A DNA stretch of 64,000 nucleotides from Bradyrhizobium sp. 1(2017) (GTDB taxonomy: Bacteria; Pseudomonadota; Alphaproteobacteria; Rhizobiales; Xanthobacteraceae), in the NCBI RefSeq assembly GCF_011602485.2, contig NZ_CP050022.2, positions 2,190,001-2,254,000 on the forward strand, written 5' to 3'. Of this stretch, positions 31,369-38,923 are shown piece by piece (position 1 is the stretch's first letter; the number at the start of each line of letters is the position of its first letter). The notes beneath the pieces are model-generated. The model was not told the origin of the DNA. It worked only from the letters and a program-made list of their open reading frames with translations, and did not search any database. The translations under genes and the position numbers were made by a program.

Positions 31369-31397
31369 GGGAACCTTTCCCGTGGCGGCGCATCCAA
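31369..31397 (+). promoter_or_regulatory. Putative ECF promoter of the sigma-factor gene
   Basis: GGGAAC (31369-31374), 16 nt, then CATCCAA (31391-31397), ending 31 nt before the sigma ATG. The same pair with identical 16-nt spacing precedes the DUF4142 gene. GGAAC is the usual -35 of ECF-type promoters. Confidence 0.65.
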
Positions 31398-31428
31398 TGT
31401 CTGGACGAGCGGAAACAGGTGATCGCCC

Positions 31429-32118
31429 ATGCAACGGACCACAGCCGGCCTCGCCGCCGATGTCAGAACACTGGAAGCCGCGCTGATCGACCGCGCGCGG
31501 GGCCGGGACGAGGCCGCGCTGCGCGAGATCATGCAAGCCAACAACCGCAGGCTCTACCGCCTCGCGCGCGGAATCCTGCGCAGCGACAGCGAAGCCGAGG
31601 ATGTGGTGCAGGAAACCTATGTCCGCGCCTTTACCCATCTCGACGGCTTCCGCGGTGAATCCGGATTGTCGACCTGGCTGTCACGCATTGCCATCAACGA
31701 GGCGCTTGGCCGGGCGCGCAGCGCCAGGCCGCAGGTCGAGCTCGGCTCGGTGCCGGAAGCCGCGCTCGAGGCGCAGATCATCAAGTTTCCCGTTTCTCCC
31801 GCAGGCGATCCGGAAAGGACCATGGCCCAACGTGAAATCCAGCGCGTCGTCGAGCGCGCCATCGACGAGCTGCCGGACGTCTTCCGTATGGTGTTCGTCG
31901 CGCGCGTCATGGAGGGCATGAACATCGAGGAGACTGCCGAACTGCTCGGCGTGAAGCCCGAGACCGTGAAGACGCGGCTGCATCGTGCCCGCACCATGCT
32001 GCGCGAGAACGTCGAGAAGGAAATCGGCCCGGTGATGATGGATGCGTTCCCGTTCGCCGGCTGGCGCTGCGAGCGCTTGACCGCGTCAGTGCTGAAGCGG
32101 CTCGGCATCGGCGGCTGA
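31429..32118 (+). CDS. ECF-type RNA polymerase sigma factor
   Basis: 229-residue group 4 sigma factor. Sigma region 2 spans about 36-100 (LARGILRSDSEAEDVVQETYVRAF, GESGLSTWLSRIAINEALGR), and region 4 about 147-195 with the helix-turn-helix IEETAELLGVKPETVKTRLHRAR. A C-terminal extension with one Cys (FPFAGWRCERLTASVLKRLG) goes beyond the minimal ECF length. No anti-sigma gene lies beside it. The upstream and downstream GGGAAC-N16-CATCCAA sites suggest autoregulation and control of the DUF4142-cupredoxin pair. Confidence 0.92.
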   Translation: MQRTTAGLAADVRTLEAALIDRARGRDEAALREIMQANNRRLYRLARGILRSDSEAEDVVQETYVRAFTHLDGFRGESGLSTWLSRIAINEALGRARSARPQVELGSVPEAALEAQIIKFPVSPAGDPERTMAQREIQRVVERAIDELPDVFRMVFVARVMEGMNIEETAELLGVKPETVKTRLHRARTMLRENVEKEIGPVMMDAFPFAGWRCERLTASVLKRLGIGG

Positions 32119-32125
32119 AATTGTC

Positions 32126-32154
32126 GGGAACGTTTGCGCGGCGATTCCATCCAA
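32126..32154 (+). promoter_or_regulatory. Putative ECF promoter of the DUF4142-cupredoxin operon
   Basis: GGGAAC (32126-32131), 16 nt, CATCCAA (32148-32154), 49 nt before the DUF4142 start. It matches the element upstream of the sigma gene in both hexamer sequence and spacing. Confidence 0.65.
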
Positions 32155-32203
32155 CGCCTGTGGAGCCACGCCGGAACGGTCCGGCAGCACAGGAGTGTCA
32201 AAC

Positions 32204-32737
32204 ATGTTTACCCGATGGAATGCGGCGATCGCCGCGGCAATTCTATTGTCCAGCCCCGTGCTGCTGCAAGGCGCCGAGGCTGCTGACAAGCCCACCGATC
32301 CGCAGATCGCGCACATCGCCTACACCGCGGGCGTCATCGACATCAATGCGGCCAGGCAGGCGCAGAAGAAGGCCCGGAACAAGGACGTCAAGGCGTTCGC
32401 GAAGGATATGCTGCGCGACCACGAGGCCGTGAACAAGCAAGCACTCGCGCTGGTCAAGAAGCTGAACGTCACGCCTGAAGACAACGACACCAGCAAGGCG
32501 CTGTCGAAACAGGCGAGCGACAAGCTGGCCGAGCTGGACAAGCTGAGCGGGGCGGCGTTCGACAAGGCCTATGTTGCCAATGAAGTCGCGTACCACAAGG
32601 CGGTCAACGCCGCGCTGGAGACCCAGCTCATTCCGTCGGCGACCAATGCGGAGCTGAAGAGTCTGCTGCAGACCGGCCTGAAGATATTCCAAGGCCACCA
32701 GCAGCACGCCGAGCACGTCGCGGCCGAGCTGAAATAG
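32204..32737 (+). CDS. Exported DUF4142 (ferritin-like helical) protein
   Basis: 177 residues with a signal peptide (MFTRWNAAIAAAILLSSPVLLQGAEA) and a mostly helical mature domain of the DUF4142 family, including VKAFAKDMLRDHEAVNKQA and AYVANEVAYHKAVN and a C-terminal QHAEHVAAEL. Conserved His residues in DH, YH and EH positions suggest a ferritin-like four-helix fold, possibly metal-binding, in the periplasm. The start is ATG 32204, 8 nt after AGGAG. It is followed 9 nt later by the cupredoxin, so the two are an operon. Confidence 0.88.
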   Translation: MFTRWNAAIAAAILLSSPVLLQGAEAADKPTDPQIAHIAYTAGVIDINAARQAQKKARNKDVKAFAKDMLRDHEAVNKQALALVKKLNVTPEDNDTSKALSKQASDKLAELDKLSGAAFDKAYVANEVAYHKAVNAALETQLIPSATNAELKSLLQTGLKIFQGHQQHAEHVAAELK

Positions 32738-32746
32738 GAGCGCAAG

Positions 32747-33067
32747 ATGAGACCAGGACGCATCGCGGCGACCGCGCTTGCGGCCGTCTTCCTGCCGATG
32801 GCCGTCCCGGCGCACGCCGCGACCATCGAGATCACGATGGAGAACCTCGTGATCTCGCCGGCGGAGGTAACGGCGAAGGTCGGCGACACCATCTCATGGA
32901 TCAACAAGGACGTCTTTGCGCACACCGCCACGGCGAAGAACGGCGATTTCGACGTGACGCTGCCGGAGAAGAAGTCGGCGACATCAATCCTGAAGAAGGC
33001 CGGAACGGTCGAGTATTACTGCCGCTATCATCCCAACATGAAAGCGATGCTCAAGGTCGAGCCGTGA
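32747..33067 (+). CDS. Periplasmic cupredoxin (amicyanin/plastocyanin-like)
   Basis: 106-residue exported type 1 copper protein. A signal peptide (residues 1-24, ending PAHA) precedes a single cupredoxin domain. The copper ligands are His59 in FAHT and the C-terminal loop Cys92, His95 and Met98 (YCRYHPNM). The short CxxHxxM loop matches amicyanin-like or pseudoazurin-like small blue copper proteins that carry electrons or bind copper. It is coupled to DUF4142 and probably under the ECF promoter. Confidence 0.92.
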   Translation: MRPGRIAATALAAVFLPMAVPAHAATIEITMENLVISPAEVTAKVGDTISWINKDVFAHTATAKNGDFDVTLPEKKSATSILKKAGTVEYYCRYHPNMKAMLKVEP

Positions 33068-33076
33068 GGAGGGCGC

Positions 33077-33097
33077 GTTCCCGGCACCGTCGGGAAC
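33077..33097 (+). terminator. Stem-loop after the cupredoxin gene
   Basis: GTTCCCG-gcaccgt-CGGGAAC, a perfect 7-bp stem just after the cupredoxin stop. No T-tract follows, so termination is uncertain. Confidence 0.4.
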
Positions 33098-33204
33098 ATG
33101 TCCCGGTCATCGCGAGATTAATGCTCGTCTGCGTTCGAACGCTTCCGTGCGATAAAGGCGGCAGACTTCGCGACGCCTTTCGCAAAGTCATTCATCCGTA
33201 GACT

Positions 33205-33232
33205 GGCCCCGCCCGTGTGGCGGGGTCATTTT
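33205..33232. terminator. Terminator-like hairpin
   Basis: CCCCGCC-cgtgt-GGCGGGG, a 7-bp stem (33207-33225) followed on the plus strand by TCATTTTC. It lies 16 nt beyond the stop of the minus-strand gene at 33243 and could end transcripts from both directions. Confidence 0.65.
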
Positions 33233-33242
33233 CGAGGCGGGC

Positions 33243-33509
33243 TTATTGCCTTGCGATGCTGACCGAGAATTCGCCGTTGCGGATGCGGCCGGGAAAGCCC
33301 TCGACGAATTTCGCCACCGCGTCCTCGCCATAGGTGCCGACGAGCTCGGCAAAGGCCGCGAACAGGCTCGCCTGTGCCAGGCAGTCGCCGTCGACGCCGT
33401 CATGGCGCGCTTCGGCCCAAGCCTCGTTGAGATAGGTCAGTGCGGCCTGTTTCTGCTCATGATCGGGCAGCGGCGCGCGGGCGGGGGCGTAGGAAATCGG
33501 CTGGCTCAT
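33243..33509 (-). CDS. Conserved hypothetical protein, 88 residues
   Basis: Soluble 88-residue protein with an N-terminal Pro/Ala stretch and two helical segments (QKQAALTYLNEAWAEAR and ASLFAAFAELVGTYGEDAVAKF) and one Cys (GDCLAQ). The C-terminus GRIRNGEFSVSIARQ is short and polar. No signal peptide or membrane helix. I do not recognise a named family; similar proteins are likely restricted to Bradyrhizobiaceae. It stands alone. Confidence 0.7.
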   Translation of the reverse strand: MSQPISYAPARAPLPDHEQKQAALTYLNEAWAEARHDGVDGDCLAQASLFAAFAELVGTYGEDAVAKFVEGFPGRIRNGEFSVSIARQ

Positions 33510-33672
33510 GAAACTCGGTCAGGGCTGGGGCGCGATCCACGGCGATGCGCTGTGCGAGAGGTGTAGCACGGGTGTTAACGACCGCTAGGCCACATCTTTA
33601 GGAACGGTTAACGGCTGTGAACAAATTCGATGACAGGGTTCCAGCCGGGCGGGCCCGCGTCGACCCGCACCT

Positions 33673-33712
33673 GTCATTCCGGGGCGCGGCGAAGTCGCGA
33701 GCCCGGAATGAC
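33673..33712. repeat. Short palindromic repeat, CGTCATTCCGG family
   Basis: GTCATTCCGG (33673-33682) and CCGGAATGAC (33703-33712) with CGCGGCGAAGTCGCG between. It is a short version of the element at 1135-1238. Confidence 0.75.
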
Positions 33713-33719
33713 GGCGAGC

Positions 33720-34097
33720 TCAGTTCGCGTAACGCGCCGTCAGGTCGCGCGAGATCTTCGAGCCTTCCTCGATATAGCGGCGGATCGCCACCGTCGCCGC
33801 CGGCGTGCAGCTCCGGTAGGTCTGCTGAAAGCCGTTATAACCGCGGTTGAAGGCGGCGGTCATGCGGGTGCGGCGCTCGCCGGAGGGCGTTTCGGCGTCG
33901 ATCAGCGCCTGCATCTCGCTGCGCCATTTGTTGCCCTCGTTGGACCCGCAGATGCCGCGCAGATAGTGCAGCCCGCCGAGGATCTCCGCCAGCCGCTGCA
34001 AATCGCCGTCAAACGGCGCCGCCACGTCCTGGGCCCTCGTAGGCACAGAGGCGCAGGCGAGAATTACGGCAAAAATGGCCAGAAATCGCGTGGACAT
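33720..34097 (-). CDS. TIGR02301 family exported protein
   Basis: 125 residues: a signal peptide (MSTRFLAIFAVILACASVPTRAQ) followed by a helical domain with two cysteines (GICGSNEGNKWR and YRSCTPAATVAI) likely joined by a disulfide. The arrangement LAEILGGLHYLRGICG matches the TIGR02301 family of exported rhizobial proteins of unknown function. No operon partner is certain; the NUDIX gene is 46 nt upstream on the same strand. Confidence 0.82.
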   Translation of the reverse strand: MSTRFLAIFAVILACASVPTRAQDVAAPFDGDLQRLAEILGGLHYLRGICGSNEGNKWRSEMQALIDAETPSGERRTRMTAAFNRGYNGFQQTYRSCTPAATVAIRRYIEEGSKISRDLTARYAN

Positions 34098-34143
34098 CGG
34101 CGGGGTGTATGCCTCCTCGGGGCGATGGACGCAAGGCGGGGCG

Positions 34144-34578
34144 TCAGTGTCCGGCCAAGCGCGCGGCCGACTGGATGATCTCCTCCAGCCCCCCGGTCAG
34201 CTTGAGGTCGCCGAGGCCGGCGATGGCATCCGGGGCAATCCAGCGGTAGTCGTCGAGCTCGTCGTTGAGAGCCGGCTCCCTGGCCACCCAGCGGGCGGCA
34301 AAGGACATGATCAGGTAATGGCCGGCTCCGGCCGCAGCCGGCAGCACCTCGCGCCACCCGGCAAGGCCGACGATGTCGATGGCGAGCCCGGTTTCCTCGT
34401 CGACCTCGCGCAGCAGGGCCTGGTGCAGCGATTCGCCGAACTCGACCCGGCCTCCGGGCAGCGAATAGAACCCTTTTGCCGGCGAGCGGGCGCGGCGGGT
34501 CAGAAGCACCTTGCCATCGCGGAAAATCGCGGCACTGACCGCGATCTGGGGATGGGTGGGCTGGGCTGCCGACACCAC
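34144..34578 (-). CDS. NUDIX hydrolase
   Basis: 144-residue NUDIX hydrolase that cleaves a nucleoside diphosphate linked to X. The full NUDIX box is present at residues 43-65: Gly43, Glu49, Arg57-Glu58, Glu61-Glu62 and Gly64. YSLPGGRVEFGES precedes it. The substrate could be an ADP-sugar or an oxidised nucleotide and cannot be fixed from sequence. The gene starts 3 nt after the stop of the hypothetical at 34582-35082, suggesting one transcript. Confidence 0.9.
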   Translation of the reverse strand: MVSAAQPTHPQIAVSAAIFRDGKVLLTRRARSPAKGFYSLPGGRVEFGESLHQALLREVDEETGLAIDIVGLAGWREVLPAAAGAGHYLIMSFAARWVAREPALNDELDDYRWIAPDAIAGLGDLKLTGGLEEIIQSAARLAGH

Positions 34579-34581
34579 GGC

Positions 34582-35082
34582 TCAGTTCGCCATGATGGAG
34601 TCGATGTCGGCTTCCGCGCCGCCATTGATGATGCCGCCGCAGGCCGCGATCAGCGGCTTGACCCAGGCCGTGGCCTGCTCGGCGAGCCGGATGCGGGTGG
34701 TGTCCTTCTCGACCTCGCGCATGGCCGAGCCGACCGCGGTCAGGATCGAGGTCATGGTGTCGGTGATGTGGTCGAACTGGGCGCGCACGCCGGGATCGGC
34801 CTTCTCATAGGCCTCGATCGCCAGATCCCGCGCCTTGAAATTCGACGCCGTGAAATGCTCGGCATAAGACAGCGGCGACCAGGTCAAGAAGTCTTCCGCG
34901 CATTCGGGCATGTCGGGGACCATTTCCAGCAGCATCACGGCTTCATTGAAATGGTTGAGATAGTCGGTGGCAAGCCCGGTCCGCGGGTTGATGTTGGCCA
35001 CGCGCAGCCGTTCGGCCCAGGCAGCCGCCTCGGGGCCCGTCTGTACATGCGTCCGCGCGGGTTGGGAGGCCATTGAGCTCAT
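34582..35082 (-). CDS. Conserved hypothetical protein, 166 residues
   Basis: Soluble, mostly helical protein without signal peptide. Conserved-looking features are YLNHFNEAVMLLEMVPDMPE, DFLTWSPLSYAEHFTASNFKARDLAIEAYE, and the C-terminal CGGIINGGAEADIDSIMAN. The tandem of an internal EAYEKADP and a C-terminal Gly-rich region fits a Rhizobiales-specific protein of unknown function. It is immediately upstream of the NUDIX gene (3-nt gap), so the pair may act together. Confidence 0.8.
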   Translation of the reverse strand: MSSMASQPARTHVQTGPEAAAWAERLRVANINPRTGLATDYLNHFNEAVMLLEMVPDMPECAEDFLTWSPLSYAEHFTASNFKARDLAIEAYEKADPGVRAQFDHITDTMTSILTAVGSAMREVEKDTTRIRLAEQATAWVKPLIAACGGIINGGAEADIDSIMAN

Positions 35083-35145
35083 CTGCCGCAGTGTTAACGT
35101 TCGGGGTTAAAAGGACCTGAACGGACCCTATATAGACGCTCTGGG

Positions 35146-35910
35146 ATGTGTGGACGCTTCGTCATAACTTCGGCCCCCGCGGCTTTGCGGCAACTGTTCG
35201 GCTATGTCGAGCAGCCGAATTTCCCGCCTCGGTACAATGTCGCTCCGACACAACCGATTCCGGTCGTATGGGTCGAGAACGGCGCGCGTCATTTCCGCCT
35301 GATGCGCTGGGGCCTGTTGCCCACCTGGGTCAAGGACCCGCGCGGGTTCACGCTCCTGATCAACGCCCGTTCCGAAACGATCCTCGAGAAGCCCGCTTTC
35401 AAAAAGGCGATTCGCCGTCGCCGTGGACTGATTCCGGCGGACGGTTATTTCGAATGGAAGGCGGAGGGCGGCCGCAAGCAGCCATTCTTCATCCACCGTG
35501 CCGACGGCGCGCCGCTCGGTTTCGCTGCGGTGTTCGAGACCTGGATCGGACCGAACGGCGAGGAGCTCGACACGGTTGCGATCGTCACGGCGGCCGCCGG
35601 CGAGGATCTCGCCGCGCTGCATGACCGCGTGCCGGTCACCATCGGCCCGCGCGATTTCGAGCGCTGGCTCGACATTCGCGGCGACGAGGTCGATGCGATT
35701 CTTCCGCTGATGACAGCCCCGCGCATTGGCGAGTTCGCCTGGCATCCGGTCTCCACCCGCGTCAACCGCGTCGCCAATGACGACGAGCAGCTGTTGTTGC
35801 CGATCAGCGCGGAGGAGATCGAGGCGGAGGCAGCGGCGGCAAAGCCGAAGAAGGCGGCGCGGAAGGTTGCGGCGAACCCGGCGGATGACGGGCAGGGGTC
35901 ATTGTTTTAG
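35146..35910 (+). CDS. SOS response-associated peptidase (YedK/HMCES family)
   Basis: SRAP-domain protein that crosslinks to abasic sites in single-stranded DNA. 254 residues. The invariant Cys2 follows the initiator Met (MCGRFVIT), PRYNVAPTQ supports DNA binding, GLIPADGYFEWK carries the catalytic Glu, and HDRVPV supplies the conserved His. A basic Lys/Ala-rich tail (KPKKAARKVAANPAD) ends the protein. No LexA box is visible in the 200 nt upstream, so SOS control is not evident from sequence. Confidence 0.93.
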   Translation: MCGRFVITSAPAALRQLFGYVEQPNFPPRYNVAPTQPIPVVWVENGARHFRLMRWGLLPTWVKDPRGFTLLINARSETILEKPAFKKAIRRRRGLIPADGYFEWKAEGGRKQPFFIHRADGAPLGFAAVFETWIGPNGEELDTVAIVTAAAGEDLAALHDRVPVTIGPRDFERWLDIRGDEVDAILPLMTAPRIGEFAWHPVSTRVNRVANDDEQLLLPISAEEIEAEAAAAKPKKAARKVAANPADDGQGSLF

Positions 35911-35946
35911 CTGCTGTCGAAATTCGACTGCGCCATTTGCTCCGCC

Positions 35947-35991
35947 GTCGTCCCGGCCCCCGTGCGCAATTGCGCACTACGCCGGGACGAC
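35947..35991. repeat. Palindromic repeat with GTGCGCAATTGCGCAC core
   Basis: GTCGTCCCGGC (35947-35957) and GCCGGGACGAC (35981-35991) enclose the perfect 16-bp palindrome GTGCGCAATTGCGCAC (35962-35977). The core CAGTGCGCAATTGCGCAC also occurs at 46095-46112. Confidence 0.8.
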
Positions 35992-36013
35992 ACTGAGTGT
36001 GTGGCGCCGCCTT

Positions 36014-37207
36014 TCACACAATCTCCCTTGCCCTCAACGCCGCGATCTCGGCCGCATCGAATCCCAGCTCCCCCAGCACCGCATCCGTATCTGCGCCCAG
36101 CGCCGGCGCCATCCGGTCCAGCTTGCCGCCGCCATGCGCGAGCTTGAACCCGCTGCCGGCAAATCGGAGCCGGCCATAGGGTGTGTCCAGCTCCTGAATG
36201 GCTCCTCGCGCGGCAATCTGCGGATGGTCGATGATCTCCTCGACCTTCCAGATGCTGGCGCAGGGTGCGCCGGCGTCTTCCAAAATCGTCTCCCATTCGC
36301 GCGCCGGCTTTGCCGCCAGCGCGTCCTCGATGATGGCCCGCAGCGCCGGCTCGTTCTCGTTGCGGGAGAACCAGTCGGCGAAGCGCGGATCGGTCAGCGT
36401 GTCCTCGCGGCCGAGCGTCGACATCAGCGCGCGGTACTGCTTCTCGTTGTTGACGGCGAGCAGGATGTGGCCGTCGCCGCATTTGAACAAATTCGCCGTG
36501 GTCCTGCGGCTCACCGCCTGATTGCCCGACAATTGCTGGCGATGGCCGGCGACCGACCAGTCCGCGATCTGGCCGGAGAGGAATGCCATCGTCGCCTCCA
36601 GCATGGAGACGTCGATGAGCTGGCCCTTGCCGGTGCGGTCGCGCTGGTAGAGCGCGCTGGAGACGCCGAAGGCAGCCGTTGCGCCCGACAGCACGTCGCA
36701 GACCGCAAAGCCCGCGCGCGTCGGTCCGGTCTCGGGGTGGCCGGTGATCGCCATGATGCCCGACAGCGCCTGCATCTTGCCGTCATAGCCGGGCCGCAGG
36801 CGGTCCGGGCCGGTCTGGCCGAAGCCGGAGACCGCGCAATAGATCAGCTTCGGATTGATCGCCGACAGCGCCTCGTAGCCGATGCCGAGCTTGTCCATCA
36901 CGCCGGGCCGGAAGTTTTCCATGACGACGTCGACCTGGGCCGCGAGCTTCTTCACGATCGCGATGGCGTCGGGTTTTTGCAGGTCCAGCGTCAGGCTTCG
37001 CTTGTTGCCGTTGATGGCCTGGAACGCAGGCGCGAGCCCGCGCTCGGCCCATTCGCGTGACAGCGGCGTGCGGCGCATGTCCTCGCCCTCGCGCCGCTCG
37101 ACCTTGATGACATCGGCACCGAGGAGCGCGAGCTGGTAGCTCGCATAGGGGCCGGCCAGCACTTGCGTGAAGTCCAGGATCTTCACGCCCTCGAACGGTC
37201 GCGTCAC
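36014..37207 (-). CDS. CaiB/BaiF-family CoA transferase (class III)
   Basis: Class III CoA transferase that moves CoA between carboxylic acids without a ping-pong enzyme-CoA thioester as a free intermediate. 397 residues. The N-terminal motif KILDFTQVLAGPYASYQLALLGADVIKVE, the GFRPGVMDKLGIG loop variant (ENFRPGVMDKLG) and the catalytic Asp in the AFAVCDVLSGATAAFG region are present. The substrate is unknown. The GrdB-like gene ends 36 nt upstream on the same strand, so the two probably form one operon. Confidence 0.9.
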   Translation of the reverse strand: MTRPFEGVKILDFTQVLAGPYASYQLALLGADVIKVERREGEDMRRTPLSREWAERGLAPAFQAINGNKRSLTLDLQKPDAIAIVKKLAAQVDVVMENFRPGVMDKLGIGYEALSAINPKLIYCAVSGFGQTGPDRLRPGYDGKMQALSGIMAITGHPETGPTRAGFAVCDVLSGATAAFGVSSALYQRDRTGKGQLIDVSMLEATMAFLSGQIADWSVAGHRQQLSGNQAVSRRTTANLFKCGDGHILLAVNNEKQYRALMSTLGREDTLTDPRFADWFSRNENEPALRAIIEDALAAKPAREWETILEDAGAPCASIWKVEEIIDHPQIAARGAIQELDTPYGRLRFAGSGFKLAHGGGKLDRMAPALGADTDAVLGELGFDAAEIAALRAREIV

Positions 37208-37243
37208 GTCGCTCTCCCCTCTTGTTTTGGTTGTTGGAGGACG

Positions 37244-38173
37244 TCAGGCGGCGCGGTTGCCGCGCGCGATCTCCTTCTGCTTGTCGAATTCGGCGCGGCG
37301 GCGCGCCAGCTCTTCAGGGCTGAGCTGCGCGACGTTGTTGTAGTCGAGCTTCCAGGAGGCGTCCTCGCTCCAGCGCAGCGGCGATTGCATCGTGGTCTGC
37401 GGGCCGCTCGCGGTCTCCAGCAGCGTGAGCGCCAGCTCGAGCGTCTGAGCCTGCGAGGCGATGTCGTGCGGCTTGCCGGCGGCATTGCCCAGCGGGAAGT
37501 CCGAGAACAGGAAGCGCGGCACGGCCGCATGCTCGATGATGTCCTTGGCGCAGCCCATGATCACGGTCGGAATGCCGTTCCGCTCCAGATGCCGCGCCAC
37601 CAGCGCGGTGGTCTGGTGGCAGACCGGGCAGTTCGGCACCAGCAGCGCGACATCGACGTTGTCGGCAAGGCAGCGCGCCAGGATCTCCGGCGCGTCGGTG
37701 TCGAGCGTGACGCGATGGCTGCGGTTGGTCGGCGCGCCGAAGAAGCGCGGGGCGACCTCGCCGATCCGCCCCGCAGCGCTCGCCTTCAAGAGCTGCGGCA
37801 GCGGAAACCAGGTGCCGTTGTCGGTCGCGCTCGTATGCTTGCGGTCGTAGCCGATGTGGGAGATGCGAAGGTCGTGCTGCTTCGACGTGTCGCCGTCATA
37901 GACCTGGTAGAATTTCGCGCCGCCATTATACGCCGCGCCGGGCCCCTGGTCGCCCTTGGCCGGATCGAACGGCGCAGCGGTGGTGATGATCGTCACGCGC
38001 GACTGCGAAAGCGGCTTCTTCAGCGGCTGAAACGGCGCCTCGCTGTAGTGCGCCCAGCGATACGGCGTGGTGTAGCCGATCGCCGCGTAATAGTCGCGCG
38101 TGCGCTGCATGTAGGGGACGGGGGAGTCATGGTCGGGCGCAAAGCCGAATTCGTCGTCGCGCGGAGCGGACAT
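37244..38173 (-). CDS. GrdB-like protein (glycine/betaine reductase B family, CxxC form)
   Basis: 309-residue protein resembling the B-component of glycine/sarcosine/betaine reductases, which in anaerobes carries selenocysteine. Here the redox motif is CPVC (Cys182, Cys185) in VPNCPVCHQTTA. Segments RVTIITTAAPFDP, GDTSKQHDLRISHIGYDRKH and NGIPTVIMGCAKDI follow the family pattern. There is no in-frame TGA, so Sec is replaced by Cys. In aerobic rhizobia these are annotated as reductases without a proven reaction. It is upstream of a CaiB-type transferase. Confidence 0.75.
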   Translation of the reverse strand: MSAPRDDEFGFAPDHDSPVPYMQRTRDYYAAIGYTTPYRWAHYSEAPFQPLKKPLSQSRVTIITTAAPFDPAKGDQGPGAAYNGGAKFYQVYDGDTSKQHDLRISHIGYDRKHTSATDNGTWFPLPQLLKASAAGRIGEVAPRFFGAPTNRSHRVTLDTDAPEILARCLADNVDVALLVPNCPVCHQTTALVARHLERNGIPTVIMGCAKDIIEHAAVPRFLFSDFPLGNAAGKPHDIASQAQTLELALTLLETASGPQTTMQSPLRWSEDASWKLDYNNVAQLSPEELARRRAEFDKQKEIARGNRAA

Positions 38174-38351
38174 GGGCGCGTCTCCTGGTTCTTGGTTGAG
38201 GCCAGACTAGAGATAGTTGTCGGGTTGCTCAACGGGGGGCAGGAGGACGCAGGACAGAATTGCAGATGCGAATGGTGCGGCGTCGGCGCTGCGCTGCTTC
38301 GCGAACTGATGGTAGGGAGTCCTCACCGACGACAAGCCTGATGCAGGATCG

Positions 38352-38741
38352 CTAGTTACGAGTATCGATCAGTTGCGTTCGTTGGCCGGATATCCTGGCA
38401 CGCCATCGCTGTTCAAAGGTGTCAGCTTCTTCCAGTGCCAACGCTTGCGCATCCAAGGGATTGCCGGGTTTGCCTGCCATGACAACGCCATCAGCTTTTC
38501 CGCGAGAACTGGGTTCGGGGGAGGCCTCTGTAGACCACGCCAGCAATGATTTCGAGAGCATGGGCTTGCCCGCGTACCAGCACTTTCGCCCGTCGATGAG
38601 ACGATAAGACCACCATTGCCCTTGCGGATTTGCCGGCATTGCGGCGGCGCATGGTTGCTTGGCATGCACGCTTGTCATTTCGAATGATGCGAGCGCAGCA
38701 GTGCAAACGACCAGAGCAAACGATTGAAGCGGCCTGCTCAT
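38352..38741 (-). CDS. Exported hypothetical protein
   Basis: 128 residues. A signal peptide (MSRPLQSFALVVCTAALASFEMTSVHA) precedes a small mature domain with two Cys (KQPCAAA, GRKCWYAG) and the conserved-looking GQWWSYRLIDGRKCWY. The remainder is polar. I recall similar small exported proteins with a WWSYR/KCWY motif in Bradyrhizobium, with no known function. The start is coupled to the upstream 59-codon gene as ATGA. The longer frame to 38795 overlaps that gene and is not used. Confidence 0.72.
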   Translation of the reverse strand: MSRPLQSFALVVCTAALASFEMTSVHAKQPCAAAMPANPQGQWWSYRLIDGRKCWYAGKPMLSKSLLAWSTEASPEPSSRGKADGVVMAGKPGNPLDAQALALEEADTFEQRWRARISGQRTQLIDTRN

Positions 38742-38917
38742 GGGCAACTGCCTTGTTGCCGCAATCGACCTACAGCAACAATCAAGGCGGGGCATTCGAG
38801 AACTTCCACCAATTTTTCGAGAATGCGCGCATCATCCTTGTGGCGGGGCTGAAGGTATTCTTCCAGTATGAGTTGCGCTTCGCTAATCGCTTGCAGTGCT
38901 AATTGCTGATCAGTCAT
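38738..38917 (-). CDS. Small helical protein, 59 residues (short uncalled ORF)
   Basis: Codon-by-codon reading of the minus strand gives an open 59-codon frame starting ATG-ACT-GAT at 38917 and ending TGA at 38738. It begins MTDQQLALQAISEAQLILEE and includes DDARILEKLVEVLE, an amphipathic helical pattern; it has one Cys in ECPALI. The TGA overlaps the ATG of the next gene in the form ATGA, a strong sign of a real, coupled gene. No function is recognised. Its base composition is lower in GC than its neighbours. Confidence 0.65.
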   Translation of the reverse strand: MTDQQLALQAISEAQLILEEYLQPRHKDDARILEKLVEVLECPALIVAVGRLRQQGSCP

Positions 38918-38923
38918 CGCTGC

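Noticed and set aside
33092..33097. A third GGGAAC, tested as an ECF promoter
   Set aside because: No CATCCAA-like sequence follows at 16 nt, and the GGGAAC is one arm of a stem-loop after the cupredoxin gene.
35083..35145. Possible LexA box upstream of the YedK-like gene
   Set aside because: I found no GTTC-N7-GTTC or GAAC-N7-GAAC spacing there; only single GTTC/GAAC words occur.
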